From Odoribacter laneus YIT 12061 (lineage in GTDB: Bacteria; Bacteroidota; Bacteroidia; Bacteroidales; Marinifilaceae), in assembly GCF_000243215.1 (NCBI RefSeq), contig NZ_JH594596.1, positions 1,772,892 through 1,836,891 of the forward strand: DNA of 64,000 nt. Reading direction: 5' to 3'. Under the pieces are notes generated by a model, which worked only from the letters and a program-made list of their open reading frames with translations, searched no databases and was not told the DNA's origin. Both the position numbers and the translations under genes were made by a program. The stretch's first letter is position 1, and every line of letters starts with the position of its first letter. Positions 33,746 to 43,284 of this stretch are shown here, piece after piece.

Positions 33746-36112
33746 TTACTTCTCTTCTTTGTGTTTTTTGGAATGCTCATGCTTTTCTTCCGAATCATAG
33801 CCGTAGCCATAACCGTAACCGTAGCCATAACCATAGCCATAACCGTAGCCGTACTTCCCATGTACCATCTTCACTCCGTTCAAAACAATTCCCAAATTAT
33901 TAATCCGCTTTTCCCGATCTAATTCAGCAACTAATTTTAAGGCTTTCTTATCCAATACATTTGCTCTGACCACGTATACACAAGCATCTGCATATTTACT
34001 CAACGTAAATCCATCCGCCAAAACTCCCAGCGGAGGAGTATCCAAAATAATATAAGAAAATTCAGCCTTCAATTTTGTCAATAATTGATGCATTCTTTCC
34101 CCAGATACCAATTCCGTCGGATTCGGGGGCACCGTACCGCCGAAGATGGCATATAGATTCTCATCGATCTGTTCTATCACCTTATTCACATCGTCTTCTA
34201 TTCCGGCCAACCAGGCAGACAAACCTTTCCCCTGTGGTTTCCCAAAGAATTCATTCATTCGGGGATTTCGTAAATCGCATCCCAATACAACGATCTTTTT
34301 ACCTGCTTTAGCATAAGCAGTAGCCAAATGCGAGGATACCAATGATTTCCCTTCTCCGGGGATAGTAGAAGAAACCATAATCACCGGACAGCCGTCCTTT
34401 CGGTTAATCATATAATTCAGATTTTCCCGGATCAGGTGCATGGACTCTTCCAAAGCAAAATTTCCTTTAAATATCTTGACTTTTTCAACCGGTAACTCGG
34501 GCAAACTTCCCAAAACCGGAATTTTTACGGCTTTCTCCACATCTTCCAGCCCCCTCACTTTGGAATTGACCATATCTTTCAGGAAAATAATACCGAATGG
34601 CACGGCACAACCGACGATCAATCCTACCAGTATAATCAGCATCTTCTTAGGAGATACCGGAGATTTACCGCTACGGGCATCTTCTATAATTTTAGCTGCC
34701 GGTACATACATCAGCTTTGCAATTTCCGCTTCTTCCCGTTTTTGCAAGAGGAATAAGAACAAATTTTCTTTCAATTCCTGTTGACGCGCAATAGCCCGGT
34801 ATTGGCGCTCCTGGGTCGGTACGGAAGTCAACAACTTGTCTACAGACACATTTTCCTGACGCAAACTGTTGATTTTAATTTCCTGACTTTTTTCTACATT
34901 CCCGATAGCGATCTGAATATTATTCTTCAAAGCCTTCAACTGGTTACTCAAACTGATCAGTAAGGGGTTGCTTTCATTAGCCGTCATCAACAACTTATTT
35001 CTCCGCAACACCATTTCATTATACTGCGTAATACCACTTGCCAAAGTAACGTCTGTCAAACCCAGATTTTCCGGTAACAGGCGGAACTCGTCATTTCCTT
35101 TCTGTTCCAAAAAAGCCCGGATACTTTTTACAACAGCCAGTTCCGTCTCTAGTTTCAATAATTCCGCATCCGCAGCTTTTTTCCTCTCCATGACCATAGC
35201 TGCATCGGATGTAATATCCGTCAAGCGGTTCTCTTTTTTAAACCGTTCTGCATCGGTTTCAATACTCCCCAATTCCCGGTTGATAACACTCAATCGTTCG
35301 TTGATAAATTCGACGGTTTTGGTAGAAACCAACTGTTTATCGGTTACACCGTTATCATTATAAAGACGAATAAGAGCATTGATTAAATCTATCCCTCGGG
35401 CCGGAATGGCATCTTTTACTGAAATACTGACAGCATTCGTATTTTTTCCCAGTAAATTGACAGACAAATTAGCATGATAACGATCGGTTGCCGATTCGTA
35501 AGAACTCAATTGTACCAATAACTCATCATCCCGGAAAGCTGTATCGACTTTTTCTACGGAGATCTGATAGTCTCCCATCGGAATCGCCTGAGAATATTCG
35601 CCTTCATAAATCAGCACTCCTTCCCGATCTTTGATCACCACTTTACCACTTTTATAGGTAGTGATGATCATAGAAGTATCCTGAATATTCTCTGGATGAT
35701 CAATTAAAATTTTAATCGGAGTAGAAGCATATAAATTGCGGTCTCGGGGAAAACCTTCTTTAATATAACTGATATTTAATTCCAAATCCTTTATCACTTC
35801 CCGCATCAGATTTTTGGACTGGAGTTCTACAATTTCATTTTCCACAAACATATCCCCTCCCTGTATAAATCCCAGTTCTTTCATCATCACATTCGTTCCC
35901 AGTTCTCCTTTTTTCGAATCACTGATCATCACCTTAGCTTCCACATTATAAATCGGAGTCTGGATCATATAAATATACACAGCTAATGCTATACAGACAG
36001 GCACTGCTATGGCAAACCAACGCCAATGAATCAATAATTTAAAAAATAATTCCCTGAAATCAATGCTTTCTTCTTCGTTCCGGGTTAATTGTTCCTGTTC
36101 ATTTACGTTCAT
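33746..36112 (-). CDS. Wzc-like polysaccharide co-polymerase / tyrosine autokinase
   Basis: 788 residues. A Wzz-type chain-length domain opens the protein (helix near 30-52, ETFQ-like periplasmic region to about 500 with coiled coil), followed by a second helix near 505-530. A BY-kinase domain follows with Walker A 'SSTIPGEGKSLVSSHLA', Walker A' 'VVLGCDLRNPRM' and Walker B 'YIILDTPPLGVLAD'. The C-terminus is a tyrosine cluster of form (YG)9Y and then a His/Lys/Glu-rich tail. It drives synthesis and export of surface polysaccharide with the Wza-like protein; phosphorylation cycles on the tail regulate assembly. No glycosyltransferases lie nearby, so the polysaccharide locus must be elsewhere. 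Confidence 0.93.
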   Translation of the reverse strand: MNVNEQEQLTRNEEESIDFRELFFKLLIHWRWFAIAVPVCIALAVYIYMIQTPIYNVEAKVMISDSKKGELGTNVMMKELGFIQGGDMFVENEIVELQSKNLMREVIKDLELNISYIKEGFPRDRNLYASTPIKILIDHPENIQDTSMIITTYKSGKVVIKDREGVLIYEGEYSQAIPMGDYQISVEKVDTAFRDDELLVQLSSYESATDRYHANLSVNLLGKNTNAVSISVKDAIPARGIDLINALIRLYNDNGVTDKQLVSTKTVEFINERLSVINRELGSIETDAERFKKENRLTDITSDAAMVMERKKAADAELLKLETELAVVKSIRAFLEQKGNDEFRLLPENLGLTDVTLASGITQYNEMVLRRNKLLMTANESNPLLISLSNQLKALKNNIQIAIGNVEKSQEIKINSLRQENVSVDKLLTSVPTQERQYRAIARQQELKENLFLFLLQKREEAEIAKLMYVPAAKIIEDARSGKSPVSPKKMLIILVGLIVGCAVPFGIIFLKDMVNSKVRGLEDVEKAVKIPVLGSLPELPVEKVKIFKGNFALEESMHLIRENLNYMINRKDGCPVIMVSSTIPGEGKSLVSSHLATAYAKAGKKIVVLGCDLRNPRMNEFFGKPQGKGLSAWLAGIEDDVNKVIEQIDENLYAIFGGTVPPNPTELVSGERMHQLLTKLKAEFSYIILDTPPLGVLADGFTLSKYADACVYVVRANVLDKKALKLVAELDREKRINNLGIVLNGVKMVHGKYGYGYGYGYGYGYGYGYGYDSEEKHEHSKKHKEEK
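33797..33853 (-). repeat. Hexanucleotide repeat encoding (YG)9Y
   Basis: 57 bp of alternating TAY and GGY codons. Synonymous codons are mixed (TAC/TAT, GGC/GGT), so the array is imperfect at the DNA level. Loss or gain of six bases would change the tyrosine count without a frameshift. Confidence 0.9.
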
Positions 36113-36187
36113 ATCGTTATCCTGAAAAATGTAAATCTAACTATTCTAAAATTCTGTTTCTGCCTTCCGATCCGGCTATAAGGTTTT

Positions 36188-36958
36188 CTATTTCACAATA
36201 AGTGCGACAATAGCGACGATTGTCGATATACTGGACACCACATACGTCCAGAAAGTACCCATGTTTCCTCCCACAACTCTTCCTTTGTTAGGTTCTACAT
36301 AGATGACATCATTTTGTTGCAGATAAAAGAAAGGTGAATCGACAAAATCGGAAGAAGTCAGATCAATGCGGGCAAACTGTTTTTCATTCCCTGATTCCCT
36401 GATCAGAAGTACATTTTTCCGTTTTCCGCTAATCTGTAAATCTCCTGCCATTCCCAAGGCATCTAACAAAGAGATACGTTCTGTCGTTACTTTATAACTT
36501 CCTGGATTCTTTACTTCTCCCAAAACGGTTACTTTAAAATTGAGAAATTGAATCGTGACAATCGGATTTTTCAAGTAAGTGGATAATTTCTCCTTTAATA
36601 ATTCCGACAATTGATTCCGGGTAATTCCGTCTACTTTAATACGGCCTAGTACCGGAAAATCGATATATCCCTCTTTATCGACGATATATCCTTGCTGAGC
36701 CCCCTGCTGAGAATTCGTGATTTCCCGTCCCAAACCGATCATCGGACTGTTAAAAGGAGTCGCTGCTTCAAAATCGTCACAAGAAACGATAATAGAGAGC
36801 AAATCATCCGGATGTATCACGGTCTTATATTCAGACGCAGTCTTAATCCTTTCATTCACCTCTACATCTTGTAAATAAATAACTTTTTTGGAAGACACAC
36901 AAGAAACCCCTAACAGGCTCAACAACAAGAGAATTACGATATTCCTATATTTTCCCAT
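36188..36958 (-). CDS. Polysaccharide export outer-membrane lipoprotein (Wza-like)
   Basis: 256 residues from the ATG at 36958, which begins a lipoprotein signal (MGKYRNIVILLLLSLLGVSC, lipobox Cys at 20). The Poly_export domain is 'IHPDDLLSIIVSCDDFEAATPFN', then 'GYIDFPVLGRIKVDGITRNQLSELLKEKLSTYLKNPIVTIQFLNFKVTVLGEV'. A SLBB domain 'PGSYKVTTERISLLDALGMAGDL' follows, and a C-terminal hydrophobic segment (VVSSISTIVAIVALIV) replaces the amphipathic barrel helix, as in many Bacteroidetes homologues. It forms the export channel with the Wzc-like kinase 75 bp downstream. Confidence 0.92.
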   Translation of the reverse strand: MGKYRNIVILLLLSLLGVSCVSSKKVIYLQDVEVNERIKTASEYKTVIHPDDLLSIIVSCDDFEAATPFNSPMIGLGREITNSQQGAQQGYIVDKEGYIDFPVLGRIKVDGITRNQLSELLKEKLSTYLKNPIVTIQFLNFKVTVLGEVKNPGSYKVTTERISLLDALGMAGDLQISGKRKNVLLIRESGNEKQFARIDLTSSDFVDSPFFYLQQNDVIYVEPNKGRVVGGNMGTFWTYVVSSISTIVAIVALIVK

Positions 36959-37197
36959 ACGTTTAGTTTTAATGTCGTTTATAAAGTGCAGACTTTCTTC
37001 AAAAGCCTCAAAAATTACAGATAATAAAATGATACAGGCCTCTTTCCTCCCATCCCTTTGTTGTTGCCACAATAGAGCAGGCAAATATAATGATAAAAAT
37101 AGGAAAACTAAAAAAATATTAATTATTTATCCTATCCCTTATCATTTTAGAAATTGCTATCTTTCGGATCTCAGGAATAACTTTTGCCTGCAAAGTC

Positions 37198-37794
37198 TCA
37201 TTCCCATTGATTTTTATGGATTTTCATTTCGTCGTATTTTTCCTTAGGACTATGAGGAATGGCCGGATAACCGACAGGTACGACACATAAAGGAAGAATA
37301 TGATCCGGCAGTCGGATTTCTCTCTTTACCACTGCCATGCGATCCTCATAGGGGTAAGCTGCCGTCCACACGGCCCCCAACTGCAATGCTTCAGCCGCCA
37401 GCAAAATATTTTCTGTTGCAGCAGAACAATCCAAATACCAATAAGAAGATTTAGTAGTATCCCCGCATACAACAATTGCCAAAGGGGCTTGTTTCAACAT
37501 CTTAGCATAAGGTAAAGCTTCTGCCATGGCATCCAATAGGGAACGTTCTGTTACCACAACAAATTCCCAGGGACGCACATCCTTTCCGGTAGGCGCAGCC
37601 ATACCGGCTTTTAATAATATCTGCACTTTCTCTTCTTCCACCGGCTTTTCCAAATATTTACGTACGCTCTTCCGTGACATAAGATTCTGAATCGCATCCT
37701 GAGTCGGGATATTCCCTTCCGTAGGACGACTATTACTACAAGATGTAACCATAATACTGACAATAAATACTATAATTAAAACAGAATTTTTCAT
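37198..37794 (-). CDS. Nitroreductase-family lipoprotein
   Basis: 198 residues. It begins with a lipoprotein signal (MKNSVLIIVFIVSIMVTSC), then a nitroreductase fold: 'MSRKSVRKYLEKPVEEEKVQILLKAGMAAPTGKDVRPWEFVVV' with the FMN-contacting Arg-Ser region, 'SSYWYLDCSAATENILLAAEALQLGAVWTAAYPYEDR' and 'PLCVVPVGYPA'. It would bind FMN and reduce nitro compounds or quinones with NAD(P)H. A cytosolic-type flavin enzyme with an export and lipid-anchor signal is unusual, though Bacteroidetes have such versions. It is monocistronic. Confidence 0.88.
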   Translation of the reverse strand: MKNSVLIIVFIVSIMVTSCSNSRPTEGNIPTQDAIQNLMSRKSVRKYLEKPVEEEKVQILLKAGMAAPTGKDVRPWEFVVVTERSLLDAMAEALPYAKMLKQAPLAIVVCGDTTKSSYWYLDCSAATENILLAAEALQLGAVWTAAYPYEDRMAVVKREIRLPDHILPLCVVPVGYPAIPHSPKEKYDEMKIHKNQWE

Positions 37795-37843
37795 TTATTT
37801 ATACTTTATACCTTTTTACGGAGACTGAAGTTACATTCTCAAA

Positions 37844-38338
37844 TCAAAATTCTCCTCCGCTCTGCCCCTCAAAAAGATTATTTTTTATTTCTTCTTTTGC
37901 CATTTTATAGTAAGGCAATCTCTGTTCCAGGTGTTTCCTTACAAAATCGTGGATTTCCTCATCCTTCAAACCACTTACAAGAGGACGTTTTTGTTTTCCC
38001 CGAATCAAACGAGCCGTCAAGATGCTGATATCAGTATTCAAAAAAATAGTATGTCCCTGCTGATTCATATATTCCATATTGCCGTTAAAACAAGGAGTGC
38101 CTCCTCCCGTAGAGAGTATAAAATCTTCATACAACTCACATACCTCCTGTAAATAGCGGGTTTCTAATTTACGAAATCCTCCCTCGCCTACCCGGGTGAA
38201 AATTTCTGCAATACTACATTTTTCCCGATCGATGATATAAGCATCCAGATCAATAAAACGCCTCCCCTGCTCCTTTGCCATAACACGTCCCTTACGAGAT
38301 TTGCCGCAGGCCATATATCCGACTAAAAAAATTTTCAT
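37844..38338 (-). CDS. aroK: Shikimate kinase
   Basis: 164 residues from the ATG at 38338 (MKIFLVGYMACGKSRKG). The P-loop GYMACGKS is a small variant of the common GxMGxGKT. 'FIDLDAYII' gives the shikimate-binding Asp, 'GEGGFRKLETRYL' the Arg and Glu, 'ILSTGGGTPCF' the GGG motif and 'RPLV' the lid Arg. It phosphorylates shikimate in the chorismate pathway. It is a single gene, separated by about 50 bp from the nitroreductase gene on the same strand. Confidence 0.9.
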   Translation of the reverse strand: MKIFLVGYMACGKSRKGRVMAKEQGRRFIDLDAYIIDREKCSIAEIFTRVGEGGFRKLETRYLQEVCELYEDFILSTGGGTPCFNGNMEYMNQQGHTIFLNTDISILTARLIRGKQKRPLVSGLKDEEIHDFVRKHLEQRLPYYKMAKEEIKNNLFEGQSGGEF

Positions 38339-38407
38339 TCCAACACTGAATAACATTACAGTAATGAGGACGTAAAATCTCCCCTCTCCCCCTTACCTAT
38401 CATCCTT

Positions 38408-41095
38408 TTAATCAAATTCCAATTTCATCTGTTCTTCCCCGTCTGCCAGCTCCGAGGGATTGGTCACTTCAAATTCCACCTCCGAATTAATTTCTTTTTC
38501 CTCTTCCAACACCAAAGGTTCAATTTCCCGGATTTTTTTTACTTCATAGGTAGTTAATCGCTTTCCCCGAGCCTTATAGGACTTCTCGGCGATAAACTCA
38601 TCTGCCCGTATCACTTCAGCCGGACGATTTGCATATTTTCCGCCAAAGAGAATCTCAAACTGCGGATGTCTTTCGCAACTCAAGCCCACTAAACAGGAAC
38701 CAGCCCCTTCTCCGATAAAAGACAATATCTTGGTCGTCTCTTCAAACCGAAAGCGCTTCAAATAATAATATTGTTGCTCGGCATCAAAAAAGACAGCCGA
38801 CCAAACTTTCCGTTCGTCAAACTTTTCGATAATCAAATATTCCCCGTCGTAATGGTTGGTCAAATCAAAAGAAGAAGTATAATATGTCCCGTTTTTATTG
38901 ACCACCAATATCCGTTCTTCTCCCTGGAATTCCCCCAGATATTTTCCTCTTTCGTCCGTATTTAAACGAAATACATCTTCATCAAACCAGATTTTCCGCC
39001 CTCCGAGAGTAGACACTCCTTTTTGGACAACGCTGATCTTATGCACATCGTTCTTCGATAGTAAATTTCCTTGAGAATCCCGGCCTTTTATGGCGAGATC
39101 TGCAAAATCGTACTCAAATACCAGCTTCTTGAGAGTAGGCTTCGGCTTCAAACAGACTTTTACCACTTCGGCTTCCCCGTTCGGATTGGCCGTAAAATAA
39201 AGTACCCTGGAACCTGAAGTCCCTTTTGTCAAATTGTATACTTTATCCCGGGTAACTCCCGTTACATTAAACCGTTTGACATAAGAACTTCCGTAACGGC
39301 CGTCCCGGTAAATAACGTTATAGATAGTACGCTTGTCGTTTTTCTTAAAAACATTTACATACAATACATCTTTCCCTACAAAGATTTTATCCGCCACCTT
39401 GCTCACATAATAACTCCCGTCTTTTTTAAAGACAATCACTTCGTCCATATCGGAACATTCACAGATAAATTCGTCTTTTTTCAAAGCTGTACCGATAAAG
39501 CCTTCCTCCCGGTTAATATATAGTTTCTCATTGGCAATAACGACCTTAGCAGCTTCTATATTCTCAAAATTCCGGATTTCCGTCTTCCGTTCCCTCCCTT
39601 TTCCGTATTTGGTCTTTATGCGCTTATAATAAGCAATCGTATAAGGAATAATATTTGCGATGTCGTGTTTTACCTGCTTAATCTCCTCTTCCAAACCCTT
39701 GATAAAACGCTCTGCTTCTTCGGAATTAAATTTAAGAATCCGTTTCATTTTTATCTCCAGCAAACGCTTGATATCTTCGTCCGTAACCTTCCGCCAAAGC
39801 TGAGGTAAAAACGGCTTTAATCTTTCGTGCACATGTGCCAGCACTTTTTGTAAATTCGGACTCTCTTCAAATTTTTTGTCTTTATAAATTCGTTCTTCGA
39901 TAAAAATCCGTTCCAAAGAAGCAAAATGCCATTCTTCCGACAATTCCGACAAACGAATTTCCAATTCCAACTTCAACAGCGTCACCGTATCGTCTGCCGA
40001 TTTCCTCAATATCTCGGGAATAGGCATAAAACAAGGTTTTTCATCCTCAATCACACAAGAATTCGGAGAAATGGACAACTCGCAATCTGTAAAAGCATAT
40101 AAAGCATCTATCGTCTTATCAGAAGAGACTCCGGGTGCCAAATAAATCATAATCTCTACATTACGAGCAGTATTATCATCTATTTTTTTGATTTTAATTT
40201 TTCCTTTATCATTTGCTTTGATAATACTATCGATCAATGTAGAAGTGGTCCGTCCATACGGAATTTCCGTAATTTTCAGCACTTTATTATTGTTATCTTT
40301 TTCGATTTTGGCCCGGATTTTTACATTCCCTCCCCTTAGTCCATCGTTGTATTTACTGACATCGATCATTCCTCCGGTCGGAAAATCCGGATAAAGTACA
40401 AAATTTTCATTTTTTAAATGAGCAATACAAGCATCTACCAATTCATTGAAATTGTGAGGCAAAATCTTAGACGCCAAACCGACAGCAATTCCTTCCACTC
40501 CCTGTGCCAATAATAGAGGAAATTTCACCGGAAGAGTCACCGGTTCCCGGTTCCGGCCATCGTACGAAAGTTTCCAATTCGTGGTTTTCGGATTAAACAC
40601 CACGTCCAAAGCGAATTTAGATAAACGGGCCTCAATGTAACGGGGAGCAGCAGCAGCATCCCCCGTCAGGATATTTCCCCAATTCCCCTGGCAATCAATC
40701 AGTAAATCCTTTTGTCCGAGTTGTACCAAAGCATCCCCGATAGAAGCATCCCCGTGCGGATGATATTTCATCGTATTCCCGATAATATTGGCCACTTTAT
40801 TATAGCGGCCATCATCCATTTCCCGCATCGAATGCAAAATACGCCTTTGTACCGGTTTCAACCCGTCGTCCACATAGGGTACGGCACGTTCTAATATTAC
40901 ATAAGAGGCATAATCCAAAAACCACTTCTGATACATACCGGAAAGATGCTGTATCGACCGTATCTTCCCATTTTCTTCCGGTTTTTCGGATATTCCGTCA
41001 TTTTCGGACCGATTTTCCTCTTCCTGTAAACCCTCTGTAGGTAACTTCTGTTCGTCTTTACTCTCTTCTTCCCCGATCAAATTCTCCTTATCCAT
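38408..41095 (-). CDS. parC: DNA topoisomerase IV subunit A
   Basis: 895 residues. The breakage-reunion domain contains 'VDDGLKPVQRRILHSM', the quinolone-region helix 'YHPHGDASIGDALVQL' and the catalytic Tyr in 'AAAPRYIEARLSK'. It lies 69 bp downstream of the ParE gene, forming the topoisomerase IV pair. The C-terminal beta-propeller region (about 560-850) lacks a GyrA box, which fits ParC rather than GyrA. The acidic N-terminal 50 residues and C-terminal tail are typical of Bacteroidetes ParC. It decatenates daughter chromosomes. Confidence 0.93.
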   Translation of the reverse strand: MDKENLIGEEESKDEQKLPTEGLQEEENRSENDGISEKPEENGKIRSIQHLSGMYQKWFLDYASYVILERAVPYVDDGLKPVQRRILHSMREMDDGRYNKVANIIGNTMKYHPHGDASIGDALVQLGQKDLLIDCQGNWGNILTGDAAAAPRYIEARLSKFALDVVFNPKTTNWKLSYDGRNREPVTLPVKFPLLLAQGVEGIAVGLASKILPHNFNELVDACIAHLKNENFVLYPDFPTGGMIDVSKYNDGLRGGNVKIRAKIEKDNNNKVLKITEIPYGRTTSTLIDSIIKANDKGKIKIKKIDDNTARNVEIMIYLAPGVSSDKTIDALYAFTDCELSISPNSCVIEDEKPCFMPIPEILRKSADDTVTLLKLELEIRLSELSEEWHFASLERIFIEERIYKDKKFEESPNLQKVLAHVHERLKPFLPQLWRKVTDEDIKRLLEIKMKRILKFNSEEAERFIKGLEEEIKQVKHDIANIIPYTIAYYKRIKTKYGKGRERKTEIRNFENIEAAKVVIANEKLYINREEGFIGTALKKDEFICECSDMDEVIVFKKDGSYYVSKVADKIFVGKDVLYVNVFKKNDKRTIYNVIYRDGRYGSSYVKRFNVTGVTRDKVYNLTKGTSGSRVLYFTANPNGEAEVVKVCLKPKPTLKKLVFEYDFADLAIKGRDSQGNLLSKNDVHKISVVQKGVSTLGGRKIWFDEDVFRLNTDERGKYLGEFQGEERILVVNKNGTYYTSSFDLTNHYDGEYLIIEKFDERKVWSAVFFDAEQQYYYLKRFRFEETTKILSFIGEGAGSCLVGLSCERHPQFEILFGGKYANRPAEVIRADEFIAEKSYKARGKRLTTYEVKKIREIEPLVLEEEKEINSEVEFEVTNPSELADGEEQMKLEFD

Positions 41096-41164
41096 ATTCC
41101 CTTTATTTTCAATTTATCATTCCTCCCTAAAATTTATTTAAGCTGTATACTGAATGAGAAATCT

Positions 41165-43000
41165 TCACCTCAATTCATCTTTTTCTATATATAGGTTGTC
41201 GATGATAAAATCCTGTCGTTCAGGGGTATTTTTCCCCATATAATAACTCAACACATCTGCAATGGTATCGCCTTTGGTAATTCTCACCGGTTCCAAACGA
41301 ATATCTTTCCCTATGAAATTCCGGAATTCGTTAGGAGAAATTTCCCCCAAACCTTTAAAACGGGTGATTTCCGGTTTCGGCCCTAATTTTTTTATAGCAC
41401 TTTCCCGCTCAGCATCGGTATAACAATAAGAGGTTTCCTTTTTATTCCGTACCCGGAACAAAGGCGTCTGCAGAATATAAACGTGTCCGGAACGTACTAA
41501 ATCCGGGAAAAATTGCAAGAAAAATGTCAGTAACAAAAGCCGTATATGCATACCGTCTACATCAGCATCTGTCGCAATGATCACATTATTATACCGCAAA
41601 TCTTCCAATCCGTTTTCAATATTTAAAGCCGCCTGTAAAAGATTGAATTCTTCGTTTTCATAGACGACCTTTTTCGTCAATCCATAAGAATTCAGCGGTT
41701 TTCCCCTCAAACTAAACACGGCCTGAGTATTCACATCCCGTTCCTTTGTAATAGAACCGCTGGCAGAATCCCCTTCGGTAATAAAAATCGAAGATTCATT
41801 TTTCCGTTCGTGAGAGGAATTAAAATGCACCCGGCAATCCCTCAATTTCCGGTTGTGCAAGCTGACCTGTTTAGCTCTTTCCCTGGCAATTTTCTGTACC
41901 CCCGACATGGCTTTGCGCTCCTTTTCCGTCTCTACAATTTTCCGCAACAATAATTCGGCCGTATCCGGATTCCGGTGCAAATAATTATCCAGCTCCTTCG
42001 TTATAAAATCCATAACAAAATTCCGGACCGTAGGGCCTTCCGGAGCTATATCTTTCGACCCCAATTTTGTCTTTGTCTGTGATTCAAACACAGGCTCTTG
42101 CACTTTTATGCTGATCGCTCCGATAATAGAAGTCCGTATGTCTGAAATATCAAAATCTTTCTTATAAAAATCCCGTATAGTCTTTCCCAAAGCTTCCCGG
42201 AAAGCATTCAAATGCGTTCCCCCCTGTGTCGTATGCTGCCCATTGACAAAAGAATAATATTCCTCCCCATATTGCCGGCCATGCGTCATGGCCATCTCGA
42301 TATCATTTCCTTTCAGATGAATAATCGGGTAAAGTCCTTCTCCATTCATGTTTTCCGTCAACAGATCATACAATCCCCGTTTGGAAAAAAACTTATGCCC
42401 GTTAAATACAATTACCAAACCCGTATTCAAAAACACATAATTTTTAACCATCGCCTCCAGATATTCAGCAATATAAGAATAATTCCCGAATATTTCCTTA
42501 TCTGCCAAAAAAGTCACCCGTGTTCCATTCGGTTCCTGGGTCGGCTCTATTTCCCGCTCTTCTACAATTTTAGCCCGGTTGTAACGGACATATTTCGTCT
42601 CTCCCTCCCGGAAAGATTGTATTTCAAAACTTTCCGACAAAGCATTCACCGCTTTAATACCCACTCCGTTTAAGCCCACAGATTTCTTAAATGCTTCAGA
42701 ATCATACTTTGCACCTGTATTCATCTTAGAAGAAGCATCCACTAATTTTCCCAAAGGTATACCCCGGCCAAAATCCCGTACCGTTACCTTACGGTCTTCC
42801 ACCGTTATAACAATTTCCGAACCACATCCCATCGCAAACTCATCGATAGAATTGTCCACCACCTCTTTCACCAAAATATAAATACCGTCGTCCGGGGACG
42901 AACCGTCTCCTAATTTTCCTATATACATCCCGGGACGCAAACGGATATGTTCCTGCCAGTCGAGCGTCTTAATCGAATCCTCCGAATAGTTTCCTACCAT
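41165..43000 (-). CDS. parE: DNA topoisomerase IV subunit B
   Basis: 611 residues. The GHKL ATPase contains '[15 protein letters not shown]' (Mg-binding Asn), '[12 protein letters not shown]' and '[18 protein letters not shown]'. The transducer domain follows, then the TOPRIM domain with '[12 protein letters not shown]' and '[20 protein letters not shown]'. It uses ATP to drive strand passage with ParC. The short length and absence of the GyrB insert agree with ParE. First gene of the parE-parC unit. Confidence 0.94.
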   Translation of the reverse strand: MVGNYSEDSIKTLDWQEHIRLRPGMYIGKLGDGSSPDDGIYILVKEVVDNSIDEFAMGCGSEIVITVEDRKVTVRDFGRGIPLGKLVDASSKMNTGAKYDSEAFKKSVGLNGVGIKAVNALSESFEIQSFREGETKYVRYNRAKIVEEREIEPTQEPNGTRVTFLADKEIFGNYSYIAEYLEAMVKNYVFLNTGLVIVFNGHKFFSKRGLYDLLTENMNGEGLYPIIHLKGNDIEMAMTHGRQYGEEYYSFVNGQHTTQGGTHLNAFREALGKTIRDFYKKDFDISDIRTSIIGAISIKVQEPVFESQTKTKLGSKDIAPEGPTVRNFVMDFITKELDNYLHRNPDTAELLLRKIVETEKERKAMSGVQKIARERAKQVSLHNRKLRDCRVHFNSSHERKNESSIFITEGDSASGSITKERDVNTQAVFSLRGKPLNSYGLTKKVVYENEEFNLLQAALNIENGLEDLRYNNVIIATDADVDGMHIRLLLLTFFLQFFPDLVRSGHVYILQTPLFRVRNKKETSYCYTDAERESAIKKLGPKPEITRFKGLGEISPNEFRNFIGKDIRLEPVRITKGDTIADVLSYYMGKNTPERQDFIIDNLYIEKDELR

Positions 43001-43016
43001 TTTAAACAGTTTTGGG

Positions 43017-43024
43017 CAAAAGTA
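43017..43024 (-). promoter_or_regulatory. Possible -7 box for parE-parC
   Basis: TACTTTTG on the minus strand matches TAnnTTTG perfectly, 16 bp before the parE ATG. I see no good TTTG at the -33 distance. Confidence 0.35.
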
Positions 43025-43207
43025 ATGATTTTAGCTTAAAAAAAGAATCGGAAATCTGACAGAATTACCCCCAGATACTCAAAGAGATTTTAAAAATCAT
43101 TAAAATAAATACGCCATTCAAACGTAATTTTTACTGAAAATCTTCAAATGTAAAAAACATTCGAAGATTGAAAGGTTTTCACTTTTAAACGTTTTCATCG
43201 CTACATT

Positions 43208-43241
43208 TTTGTACATTTAAACAAATTTTATACTATATTTG
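43208..43241 (+). promoter_or_regulatory. Likely promoter of the GH20 operon
   Basis: TTTG at 43208-43211 and TATATTTG at 43234-43241 with a 22-bp spacer, slightly longer than the 19-21 usual. The ATG used lies at 43285. Confidence 0.5.
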
Positions 43242-43284
43242 TTCCTCTAATGTGGAAGAATTATTCGAGTTCAGTTTTGTACCT

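Noticed and set aside
38408-43000. parC/parE as DNA gyrase
   Set aside because: The adjacent pair, the short B subunit and the absence of a GyrA box favour topoisomerase IV.
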